Source: Ruminococcus sp. (GTDB taxonomy: Bacteria > Bacillota > Clostridia > Oscillospirales > Ruminococcaceae). From it: 64,000 nt of DNA. The stretch lies in NCBI GenBank assembly GCA_017961625.1, contig JAGCWY010000110.1:1-64000 (forward strand), read 5' to 3'. Position numbers and translations under genes: made by a program. Below, in pieces: positions 17,324-24,371 of this stretch. How positions within the stretch are numbered: position 1 is the first letter of the stretch; every line of letters begins with the position of its first letter. The notes beneath the pieces were generated by a model. That model was not told the DNA's origin, ran no database searches, and saw only the letters and a list, made by a program, of their open reading frames with translations.

Positions 17324-18517
17324 TCAATCGAGCATTTCCTTTGTCATACGGGCAAGGATATCCATGCCCTTCTTTATCTGCTCGTTGGTAGGCGTAGAAT
17401 AATTGAGTCTGAACGAGTGGCTTACCTCGTCCTGCTCTATGCTGAACGAATTTCCGGGGACGACTGCTATCTTGTATTCCTGAACAGCCTTCTTGCAGAA
17501 ATCGTTCATATTGCAGTTATCGGGGAGGTCGCACCATACGAATAGACCGCCCTGAGGCTTTATATATTTTATCTTCTTTGAGAACTCATTATCTATATAT
17601 CCGCACATAAGGTCGCACTTTTCCTTGTATATAGCGCGGAGCTTCTTGAAATGGGCTTCTTTGTCAACAGTGGACATGAACCTGTAGGATACTACCTGAG
17701 CCCACATATTCGAGTGAACGTCAGCGACCTGCTTGCAGACCACCATTTTCTGTATTACCGGCGAGGGAGCAGAGCAGTAGCCTGTTCTGAAGCCGGAGGA
17801 TATTATCTTTGAGAAGGTGCTGGAGTATATTACTCTGCCCTCGGTGTCGAAACTCTTTATGCAGGGAACGTTTTCTCCTGCGAAGCGGAGCTCGCCGTAG
17901 GGGTCATCCTCAAGTATTATGAAGTCATACTTGCAGGCAAGGTCGTATACAGCTTTTCTCTTTGCAAGTGACATAGTTTTGCCTGTAGGATTCTGAAAGT
18001 TGGGTATAACGTAAAGAAGCTTGACGTTCTTCTCTGTTTTGAGAGCGTTTTCCAGCTTTTCCAAATCTATGCCGTCGTCCTCCATTTCTATACCTTTGAG
18101 GTGAACGTTATATGAGCGGAAGGCGTTGAGGGAGCCTATGAAGCTTGGAGACTCAACTAGCAAAGTATCTCCTTCGTTGAGGAGCACCTTACAGGCGAGC
18201 TCGTTAGCCTGCTGACCGCCCGATGTTATGATAAGATCGTCAAATTCCTTATGGAAGCAGCCCTTTTCGGCCATCCAGCTCTTAAGGAGATCACGGAGGG
18301 GGGTATAGCCCTCGGTTACGCTGTACTGCAATGCGAGTATAGGATCGTCCCTGAGAAGCTCTGCGGAGATCTCTGCTATCCTCTCCTTTGGGAAAGCCTC
18401 GGGAGCAGGATTTCCTGCCGCAAAGGAGATTACTTCCGGATCTGCTGTGAATTTCAGTATTTCTCTGATTGCTGATGCCTGAAGCTTGCTTACCTTGTCT
18501 GAGAATTTATATTCCAT
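17324..18517 (-). CDS. PLP-dependent class I aminotransferase (2-aminoadipate/aromatic type, LysN/ARO8-like)
   Basis: This 397-residue fold type I aminotransferase has ITSGGQQANELACKVLL, YVIPNFQNPTGKTMS, LEDDPYGEL, and STFSKIISSGFRTGY with the PLP-binding Lys. The pattern matches the MocR-like/LysN group without the regulator domain, whose members use aromatic amino acids or 2-aminoadipate. The neighbourhood with trpS and the aryl-acid operon further downstream make aromatic specificity plausible, but this is inference. A predicted 20-codon leader ORF lies upstream. Confidence 0.82.
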   Translation of the reverse strand: MEYKFSDKVSKLQASAIREILKFTADPEVISFAAGNPAPEAFPKERIAEISAELLRDDPILALQYSVTEGYTPLRDLLKSWMAEKGCFHKEFDDLIITSGGQQANELACKVLLNEGDTLLVESPSFIGSLNAFRSYNVHLKGIEMEDDGIDLEKLENALKTEKNVKLLYVIPNFQNPTGKTMSLAKRKAVYDLACKYDFIILEDDPYGELRFAGENVPCIKSFDTEGRVIYSSTFSKIISSGFRTGYCSAPSPVIQKMVVCKQVADVHSNMWAQVVSYRFMSTVDKEAHFKKLRAIYKEKCDLMCGYIDNEFSKKIKYIKPQGGLFVWCDLPDNCNMNDFCKKAVQEYKIAVVPGNSFSIEQDEVSHSFRLNYSTPTNEQIKKGMDILARMTKEMLD

Positions 18518-18533
18518 GATAAAAACCAGCCTT

Positions 18534-18596
18534 TCATCTGTTTGATATTTTATTAGTTGAGCTATGCTCCGTCCATTGCGGACATAAATGCATCAT
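18534..18596 (-). CDS. Possible 20-residue leader ORF upstream of the aminotransferase operon
   Basis: MMHLCPQWTEHSSTNKISNR starts six bases after AAAGGAAC and ends just before the aminotransferase ribosome site. The transcript also contains GTCC/GGAC and GAGC/GCTC hairpins. There is one Trp codon only, so an amino-acid sensing role is not clear. Confidence 0.35.
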   Translation of the reverse strand: MMHLCPQWTEHSSTNKISNR

Positions 18597-18627
18597 GTTA
18601 CGTTCCTTTTGCACAGTCTTTCATAAC

Positions 18628-18656
18628 ATTATAACACATTATTCCAAAAATAGCAA
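18628..18656 (-). promoter_or_regulatory. Promoter of the aminotransferase-trpS operon
   Basis: On the minus strand TTGCTA and TATAAT with a 17-base spacer. Confidence 0.55.
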
Positions 18657-18788
18657 CAATCGCGTAGAAAAAAATCCTGTTATTTTATTTGCAGTGCTGA
18701 CTGCAGGTCTGTACCACATAATCCAGGCACCTGCATCATATATTTTTGTAAAAAAGGGAATTTTGATACAAAAAGGAGGCGTTTTGGA

Positions 18789-20387
18789 CTGAAAAGTCAG
18801 AATTTCATCAAAGGTTCGATAATACTGATGATATCGGCAGCGGCGGCAAAGCTGATGGGAGCTGTGTTCAGGATACCGCTGACGAATATGCTCGGAGGCA
18901 TAGGCATGAGCTATTTCAGCTGTGCATACAGCCTATTCATGCCTGTATACGCTCTTACTGTAACGGGTATAAGCTCCGCGGTAGCGCGTATGACCGCACA
19001 GAGCGCAGCACTCGGTATGTATGCCAATGCCGCGAAGCTGCGCCGTGAAGCCCTTATGCTGTTTTCGGCGGCAGGGCTTGCGGGAAGTTTGCTGATACTG
19101 TTCCTTGCTAAGCCGTTCAGCTTTTATTTTACAGGCAGTACGGAGGCTGCGGCGGCGGTGACGCTCATAGCCCCGTCGGTATTGTTCGGGTGCATAACTG
19201 CGGTGGAACGCGGCTATTACGAGGGTATGAGTAATATGTATCCCACAGCCGTCTCACAGGTGATCGAGGGGACAATAAGGGCATCAGCAGGACTTCTGCT
19301 GTGCAGCTTTGTTACAGCTCATCCTCGTACATTAATGTGGCTGTTCCCAAGCGTTACGGATATACGCGGAGTAGCCGCGGCAGCAGGTATACTCGGTGTT
19401 ACCTTCTCAACAGCCGGAGCAGTTCTTTTCTTTGGGATAATAAGGCTATTTCACCGTGCACCTGCCGGCGGAGAACCTCATACCATGAACAGGAGAACCG
19501 TTGCAAGGGAACTTTTCTTCACAGCCCTCCCAGTAGGGGTGAGCGCACTTGTGACCAATCTAACGGCTCTTGTGGATATGTGGACGGTGATATGGTCCAT
19601 ATCACACTTCGGAAGCAGAGTGGAAGCTCCTCCTGGCATATCTGAGAGTCAGCTGCCTCATTTTATATATGGCTCCTTTGCCGGCATAGCCCTTACGGTT
19701 TTTAGCCTTGTGCCGTCAGTGACGAATATGCTCGGCAAGGGAGCTCTTACCTGCATAGCCTCAGCCCGTGAAAGCGGTGACAAGGAAGCTCTCGAACGCG
19801 GCACCATGCAGGCTCTTCTGACCTCGGTGGTCATAGCTGTACCATCGGCAGCAGGGATATTCGTACTCTCTCCGCAGATACTGGATTTTCTCTATCCACG
19901 GCAGACTGACGAAGCAGCTATGTGTGCGGCACCGCTCAGGTATCTCATGGTAGGAATGGTCTGTCTCTGCGTGTCCTATCCGCTTTTCAGTATGCTTCAG
20001 GCGGTAGGGAAGCCTGCTGCGCCACTGAAAATAATGCTTGTCGGGACGACAGTGAAGCTTATCTGCAATCTCCTTTTCATTCCCTTCATGGGTGTTGACG
20101 GAGCTGCGCTTTCTACCTCTGTGAGCTATGTTCTTATCCTCGCGGCTGCTTTGTGGATATATCTCAGAGCTTCTGGAGTCAGACTCTGCTTTTCACCATT
20201 CGGAAAGGTATTTTACGCAGGGGCGATGTGTGGTGGTTCAGCATACCTTACAGCGTGTGCAACTGAACACCTTGAAGCACCGTTATTTGTGGTTATAGGC
20301 GGATCTGCGGCGGTCGGAGGCTTGGTCTATCTGCTCCTTCTGAGGGCACTTTCAGCAGGTTTGAAAAACTGCTCCTGCGGTGATTAG
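18789..20387 (+). CDS. SpoVB/MurJ-like polysaccharide flippase, probable CTG start
   Basis: This polytopic protein of about 532 residues belongs to the MOP superfamily and resembles stage V sporulation protein B. Its members move lipid-linked saccharides such as lipid II across the membrane. Features are MISAAAAKLMGAVFRIPLTNMLGG at the first helix and LVPSVTNMLGKGAL midway. The family N-terminus aligns with a CTG-initiated LKSQNFIKGSIIL segment, 13 codons upstream of ATG 18828. AAAGGAGG ends nine bases before that CTG, while the ATG has no ribosome site. I therefore place the start at CTG 18789. Confidence 0.8.
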   Translation: MKSQNFIKGSIILMISAAAAKLMGAVFRIPLTNMLGGIGMSYFSCAYSLFMPVYALTVTGISSAVARMTAQSAALGMYANAAKLRREALMLFSAAGLAGSLLILFLAKPFSFYFTGSTEAAAAVTLIAPSVLFGCITAVERGYYEGMSNMYPTAVSQVIEGTIRASAGLLLCSFVTAHPRTLMWLFPSVTDIRGVAAAAGILGVTFSTAGAVLFFGIIRLFHRAPAGGEPHTMNRRTVARELFFTALPVGVSALVTNLTALVDMWTVIWSISHFGSRVEAPPGISESQLPHFIYGSFAGIALTVFSLVPSVTNMLGKGALTCIASARESGDKEALERGTMQALLTSVVIAVPSAAGIFVLSPQILDFLYPRQTDEAAMCAAPLRYLMVGMVCLCVSYPLFSMLQAVGKPAAPLKIMLVGTTVKLICNLLFIPFMGVDGAALSTSVSYVLILAAALWIYLRASGVRLCFSPFGKVFYAGAMCGGSAYLTACATEHLEAPLFVVIGGSAAVGGLVYLLLLRALSAGLKNCSCGD

Positions 20388-20486
20388 TGGAATTTTGTTG
20401 ACGTAGCCTAATAGAGTGTTTTTTTCTGTTAAAAACGGTCAAAAAAGCTGATTCTCATTGTTATTATCTCTGAAAAGTAGTAAACC

Positions 20487-20518
20487 ACATTGCAAAAATG
20501 TGTGAAATATGCTATAAT
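20487..20518 (+). promoter_or_regulatory. Promoter of the cohesin-dockerin gene with overlapping inverted repeat
   Basis: TTGCAA (20490-20495) and TATAAT (20513-20518) are 17 bases apart. The -35 lies inside CACATT-N5-AATGTG (20487-20503), a candidate operator. Confidence 0.6.
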
Positions 20519-20562
20519 GATAACAAGAAAAGAACCTGTTCGGGGACAGGGGAGGTATTAAA

Positions 20563-21486
20563 ATGAAAGGAACAATTATCAGAGTTATAGCAGCTGGAGC
20601 GGCATTATCAATGATACTCGCACCCTCTGTATCAAGAGTATACGCAGGACGTGCAGCAGGAGAACCGTACAAGCTGGAAAAAGGGCTAGATCCGGAAAAT
20701 TCAAAGATCAAGCCAATACTGTCGTTAAGTCAGATAGAGCTTCCACTGAATAAGGCAAAGGAAGAACCCGAACAGAATATAGAACTGACAGTTGTCGGTG
20801 CAGAGGGTAAGTATGCTTCCACAGGAATACACGTAAAGTTTGACGACAGGCTTGAGATACTGGACGACGAAGGAGATTATGCCACAAGAGGTCCGGCTCT
20901 CAAGAGGATAGGAATGATAGAGACCTCAGCCGACTGGTTAGACGAGAACAATGTGCCACACGGCGTGTTCGTAATGACAGGCGCATCTTCAAACAAGGGT
21001 AGGGACGGTGTTATGTGGACATTTCAGGTTAGGCTTCCGGAGGACGTACATGAGGGTGACGTATATCCCATAGAGATATACTATCAGAAGGGTGAAAATA
21101 CGAGCGATTTGTTCACTAACATTGTACAGGACAAGGAAGGCAGACTTATGGAGGCATGGGTATTCACACACGGTATCGAGCAGGGATATATAAAAATAAC
21201 CAAGGAAGAGCCGACAACTGTTCCTGAGCCTGTCATAAAATTGAAGAAAGGTGACCCAAACGGTGACGGCATCATAGACGCTGTAGATGCTTCATATATG
21301 ATGGCAAATTACGCGAAGATATCTACAGGCAGCTATGAGCCTAACATAGATGAGATCATTACGTGCGACGTTAACGACGATGGTATGATGGACGCTGTAG
21401 ACGCCTCTGTAGTGCTTGCGTACTATGCTTATGTATCGTCGGGCGGAAAAGACGAATTCGAAGACTTTATTGAATCAAAAATGTAA
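20563..21486 (+). CDS. Adaptor scaffoldin: ScaE-type cohesin plus C-terminal dockerin
   Basis: This 307-residue secreted protein has a signal peptide, a cohesin at about residues 35-220 and a dockerin at 228-300. The cohesin is a clear paralogue of ScaE's: both share KIKP.LSLSQ, EGKY..TGIHV.FDDRL, DGV.W.F.. LP and the long match around LFTN..Q..EG.LM.AWVFT.GIEQGYI. Unlike ScaE there is no wall anchor. Instead two canonical calcium loops appear (DPNGDGIIDAVDAS and DVNDDGMMDAVDAS). Such single-cohesin adaptors redirect dockerin specificity, as ScaC does in R. flavefaciens. It has its own promoter and terminator, outside the sca cluster. Confidence 0.85.
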   Translation: MKGTIIRVIAAGAALSMILAPSVSRVYAGRAAGEPYKLEKGLDPENSKIKPILSLSQIELPLNKAKEEPEQNIELTVVGAEGKYASTGIHVKFDDRLEILDDEGDYATRGPALKRIGMIETSADWLDENNVPHGVFVMTGASSNKGRDGVMWTFQVRLPEDVHEGDVYPIEIYYQKGENTSDLFTNIVQDKEGRLMEAWVFTHGIEQGYIKITKEEPTTVPEPVIKLKKGDPNGDGIIDAVDASYMMANYAKISTGSYEPNIDEIITCDVNDDGMMDAVDASVVLAYYAYVSSGGKDEFEDFIESKM

Positions 21487-21513
21487 CTATGACAAGCCAT
21501 AGACAGATAGAAA

Positions 21514-21540
21514 AGAAAGCCCGCTGTAAGCGGGCTTTCT
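21514..21540. terminator. Intrinsic terminator after the cohesin-dockerin gene
   Basis: AGAAAGCCCGC, TGTAA, GCGGGCTTTCT; the A and T flanks allow use by the convergent lipoprotein gene too. Confidence 0.8.
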
Positions 21541-21547
21541 AATATCC

Positions 21548-22165
21548 TTATTTTTTAAGTATCGATGGATCAGGAGCGCTGATATCGTCAGCAGTAACGG
21601 CAAACTTTATTACCGTGCCCTTGTCGTTGGGGTTGCTTCCGGTTGGGAAGAAGCATACAGTGAAATCCTTTATGTCCTTTTTAAGTATGAAGCCTCCCAC
21701 GATACCGCTGAATTGTCCGTTTGACGGGATATCAAAGGGATCGAGGAAGTATTTGTCGCTTTTGAAGAGGCTTCCTGCATAGAGTTGACTGCGCACGTCA
21801 GAGTATATATCCGTACCGTCGGCAAGCTGTATATAGAAGTTGTTCAAAGTGCTGAGGGTATAGGCTGTATCGGTGTTGTTCCTAAGGTCGATATCGAAGT
21901 ATATGAACTGCTCGTTATCGCTGGTTTCGGGGACTATTATAGACTTCAGCGTGAAAGAGGTATCGTTCTCGGTTACCTCGCTTCCGATAACTCCCTTTAT
22001 CTCGTGTGAGCCGATAGGATCCACGGGAGTAGTATTCTTTGTGGGTATGATATCCTCCAGCGGGATATCGTTGTTATTGCTTTTGCCTTTATCCATACAG
22101 CCTACGGAAACTGTAGCTGTAATACAAGCTGCAAGAACAAGTGCAGCAGCTTTTTTTATGCTCAT
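21548..22165 (-). CDS. DUF4352-like lipoprotein
   Basis: The 205-residue protein starts MSIKKAAALVLAAC.. after GGAGGAG and has a lipobox ending at VSVGCMDK. After an Asp/Asn-rich linker, a single Ig-like beta domain follows (GSEVTENDTSFTLKSIIVPE...QFIYFDIDLRNNTDTAYTL.. IQLADG). This resembles the DUF4352 (telomeric-repeat-like) extracellular domains common in Firmicute lipoproteins. Function is unknown. Confidence 0.7.
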   Translation of the reverse strand: MSIKKAAALVLAACITATVSVGCMDKGKSNNNDIPLEDIIPTKNTTPVDPIGSHEIKGVIGSEVTENDTSFTLKSIIVPETSDNEQFIYFDIDLRNNTDTAYTLSTLNNFYIQLADGTDIYSDVRSQLYAGSLFKSDKYFLDPFDIPSNGQFSGIVGGFILKKDIKDFTVCFFPTGSNPNDKGTVIKFAVTADDISAPDPSILKK

Positions 22166-22303
22166 TGTTTTTCTCCTCCGTTGTATCATGGACCGCTATG
22201 CGGTATTATGTTATTTAAAGCACATATAGTATATCACAACTGTGCATTAAATGTCAAGTGATGGTCGTTTATTGCGGAAAACGAAAAAAATTCACAAGTC
22301 TAC

Positions 22304-22332
22304 TTGAAAACATAGTAAACCTATGGTATAAT
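22304..22332 (+). promoter_or_regulatory. Promoter and operator of the Rrf2 regulator gene
   Basis: TTGAAA (22304) and TATAAT (22327) are 17 bases apart. The spacer holds the inverted repeat CATAG-TAAAC-CTATG (22311-22325), well placed for autorepression. A 12-of-16 match occurs at the cysK promoter. Confidence 0.7.
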
Positions 22333-22369
22333 AGAGTGCATAATGGACCGAAAGGAAGTGCAGCACTTT

Positions 22370-22804
22370 ATGAAGATTTCTACCAAAGGAAGATATGCAC
22401 TGCGAATGCTCTATGATCTTGCTCTGCATAGTGAAGAGGGATATGTGTCTCTAAAAGATATAGCCGACAGGCAGGGTATATCCAAGAAGTACCTAGAACA
22501 GATTGTCCCCCTGCTGAACAAGACGGGACTTCTCAGGACAAACCGCGGAAACAAAGGCGGATATATGCTTTCAGGCAAAGCAGACGAGGTGACAGTAGGT
22601 GATGTCTTAAGAGCTACAGAGGGAAGCCTTGCGCCTGTTGCCTGTCTTGAATTTGAACCTAATGAGTGCCCGAGGGTCGGAGAATGTTCGACACTGTACG
22701 TATGGGAGGGACTGTACAAGGCGGTGAACGACTATCTTGACAGTGTCACACTTCGGGATATAATCGAGCACGGACAGGGCTTGACCGGAGATTACTGTAT
22801 ATAA
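22370..22804 (+). CDS. Rrf2-family transcriptional regulator (CymR/IscR type)
   Basis: The 144-residue protein starts MKISTKGRYALRMLYDLALHS, the family signature. It contains the winged helix (YVSLKDIADRQGISKKYLEQIVPLLNKTGLL) and the RGNKGGYML wing. Three cysteines occur in CLEFEPNECPRVGEC, spaced like the cluster ligands of IscR but also seen in CymR. Its own promoter contains an inverted repeat resembling one at the nearby cysK promoter, so a CymR-like role in cysteine metabolism is likely. The ATG at 22343 would lack a ribosome site; ATG 22370 follows AAGGAAG. Confidence 0.88.
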   Translation: MKISTKGRYALRMLYDLALHSEEGYVSLKDIADRQGISKKYLEQIVPLLNKTGLLRTNRGNKGGYMLSGKADEVTVGDVLRATEGSLAPVACLEFEPNECPRVGECSTLYVWEGLYKAVNDYLDSVTLRDIIEHGQGLTGDYCI

Positions 22805-22808
22805 CGAC

Positions 22809-23070
22809 ATGGTAAACAAAATAATCGAGAGTATGGCAGCAACTTCAAATTTGCATTACTATGAACTGATTTAGCTGAGTATCGATTATTCGGATTCAAA
22901 GCTTGTCATTATGTTTAAAGACTTGAAGGGGTGTTCTGCTGAACTTTAGATATGTCAATTTTGCGTTTAATTTCTCTCACAATGAGTCATGGGGAAATGG
23001 AAACTATATTGTATCGTTTGATATACTTGATGTCGATGATAAAAGCTTCTGTCTTTTGAGCTCAATTTGA
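22809..23070 (+). pseudogene. Remnant of a small unknown gene with an internal stop and a frameshift
   Basis: Frame one reads MVNKIIESMAATSNLHYYEL.., is interrupted by TAG at 22872, and continues with DYSDSKLVIMFKDLKG. Near GGGG at 22928-22931 the coding frame shifts by one, giving LLNFRYVNFAFNFSH.. then NESWGNGNYIVS and ending at TGA 23068. Amino-acid composition in both pieces looks like real protein, with charged and aromatic residues. I cannot name the family; size and composition suggest a small soluble protein. Confidence 0.5.
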
Positions 23071-23102
23071 GAGACACCATAACTGTTCAATATTAATAAA
23101 AT

Positions 23103-23150
23103 AAAAAGCCGTAGGGAAGTCAGTCAATTGACGCTTCCCTACGGCTTTTT
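23103..23150. terminator. Bidirectional terminator between the pseudogene and cysK
   Basis: AAAAAGCCGTAGGGAAG and CTTCCCTACGGCTTTTT form a 17-bp perfect stem around a 14-base loop containing GTCAATTGAC. Confidence 0.92.
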
Positions 23151-23186
23151 GCTGTTGTCAGCTGTGAAAGTGTATGTAAAAAAGAA

Positions 23187-24113
23187 TCATTCAAACATTG
23201 GTGTGGAGAGATAACGCTCGCCGGTATCGGGAAGCAGAGCAACAATAGTCTTGCCCTTGTTTTCCGGACGCTTTGCAAGCTGTATAGCAGCCCATATAGC
23301 TGCACCAGATGAGATTCCAACGAGTACGCCCTCGTTTCTGACGATGTTCTTTCCTGCTTCAAAAGCGTCCTCGTTCGATACAGTTATGATCTCGTCGTAT
23401 ATCTTGGTATTAAGCGTTTCCGGAACAAAGCCTGCGCCGATACCCTGTATCTTATGGGGGCCTGCCTTGCCTTCGGAAAGTACAGGTGAGCTCTTAGGCT
23501 CAACTGCAACTATCTTAATATCAGGATTCTTTGATTTAAGGTAAGCGCCTGTGCCGCTGACGGTGCCGCCGGTGCCTACGCCCGAAACGAAGATATCAAC
23601 CTTTCCATCAGTATCCTCCCATATCTCAACGCCGGTTGTTTTTTCGTGTATAGCAGGGTTTGCAGGGTTTGTGAACTGTGAAGGGATAAAGCTGCCCTTG
23701 ATCTCCTGAGCCAGCTCCTCAGCCTTGGCTATAGCGCCTTTCATACCCTTTGTACCGTCTGTGAGGACAAGTTCCGCACCATAAGCCTTCATGAGGTTGC
23801 GGCGCTCTATGCTCATAGTCTCGGGCATTGTGATGATAAGGCGGTAGCCTCTTGAAGCTGCAACAGAAGCAAGACCGATACCGGTATTTCCGCTGGTGGG
23901 CTCAATTATAACGCTTCCTTCTTTGAGTATACCCTTAGCCTCGGCGTCATCTATCATAGCCTTTGCCACTCTGTCCTTAACGCTTCCTGCCGGGTTGAAG
24001 TATTCGAGCTTGGCAAGGATAGTAGCGTTTAACTCGTGTGTTTTTTCAGTATTTGTGAGTTCGAGAAGTGGAGTACCACCGATGAGGTCTGTGATCTTCT
24101 TATAAACTTTCAT
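23187..24113 (-). CDS. cysK: Cysteine synthase A (O-acetylserine sulfhydrylase)
   Basis: The 308-residue PLP enzyme makes cysteine from O-acetylserine and sulfide. Motifs are NPAGSVKDRVAKAMI with the PLP Lys, EPTSGNTGIGLA for substrate binding, and GTGGTVSGTGAYLK for the phosphate. Length is normal. It is preceded by a perfect promoter, an Rrf2-like operator and a leader peptide with three tandem Cys codons, all on the minus strand. This suggests feedback control by cysteine supply. Confidence 0.96.
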   Translation of the reverse strand: MKVYKKITDLIGGTPLLELTNTEKTHELNATILAKLEYFNPAGSVKDRVAKAMIDDAEAKGILKEGSVIIEPTSGNTGIGLASVAASRGYRLIITMPETMSIERRNLMKAYGAELVLTDGTKGMKGAIAKAEELAQEIKGSFIPSQFTNPANPAIHEKTTGVEIWEDTDGKVDIFVSGVGTGGTVSGTGAYLKSKNPDIKIVAVEPKSSPVLSEGKAGPHKIQGIGAGFVPETLNTKIYDEIITVSNEDAFEAGKNIVRNEGVLVGISSGAAIWAAIQLAKRPENKGKTIVALLPDTGERYLSTPMFE

Positions 24114-24164
24114 AATAATATCTCCTTTATAGGTATTTATTGGTCGGTAGTGTATGAGATGTGC

Positions 24165-24203
24165 TTAAAAGCAGCAACATCGCTTTAAATAACTGGTAAG
24201 CAT
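24165..24203 (-). CDS. Cysteine-rich leader peptide of cysK (MLTSYLKRCCCF)
   Basis: A 12-codon ORF lies in the 5' leader of cysK. It has a strong CGGAGG site six bases before ATG, and encodes MLTSYLKRCCCF with TGT TGC TGC in tandem before TTT TAA. The stop is 51 bases before the cysK start. Downstream, ATCTC (about 24154-24158) can pair with GAGAT in the cysK ribosome site (AAAGGAGAT). A ribosome stalled at the Cys codons would cover or approach the first strand. I see no intrinsic terminator in the leader, so translational attenuation is the more likely mechanism. Confidence 0.75.
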   Translation of the reverse strand: MLTSYLKRCCCF

Positions 24204-24231
24204 AAAATACCTCCGAGTAATGTTTATATCA

Positions 24232-24248
24232 CCTATATGTTTGGTATG
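24232..24248 (-). promoter_or_regulatory. Candidate Rrf2/CymR-type operator at the cysK transcription start
   Basis: CATACCAAACATATAGG on the minus strand matches the Rrf2-gene operator CATAGTAAACCTATGG at 12 of 16 positions. It begins six bases after the -10 box. Confidence 0.5.
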
Positions 24249-24253
24249 AATAT

Positions 24254-24282
24254 ATTATAACAGCAAAATTTACATTTGTCAA
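24254..24282 (-). promoter_or_regulatory. Promoter of the cysK leader transcript
   Basis: On the minus strand TTGACA and TATAAT with exactly 17 bases between, predicted start near 24247. Confidence 0.85.
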
Positions 24283-24308
24283 CCCCTTTTTTTAAAAAAC
24301 ACATACAG

Positions 24309-24352
24309 AAAAAAAGTCTGGGAGCGATCTTCGTATGATCGTTCCCAGACTT
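24309..24352 (-). terminator. Intrinsic terminator after the cohesin-like lipoprotein gene
   Basis: A 16-bp stem starts AAGTCTGGGA; on the minus strand it is followed by seven Ts. Confidence 0.88.
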
Positions 24353-24371
24353 GTATCCTTCAGCCTGTTTA

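Noticed and set aside
18595..18792. Plus-strand 65-codon ORF before the flippase gene
   Set aside because: It lacks a ribosome site, overlaps the minus-strand promoter region, and has no protein-like pattern; the flippase ribosome site sits in its end.
24300..24370. Leader terminator attenuating cysK transcription
   Set aside because: The strong hairpin here follows the 24372 lipoprotein gene and lies upstream of the cysK promoter; none lies between the leader ORF and cysK.
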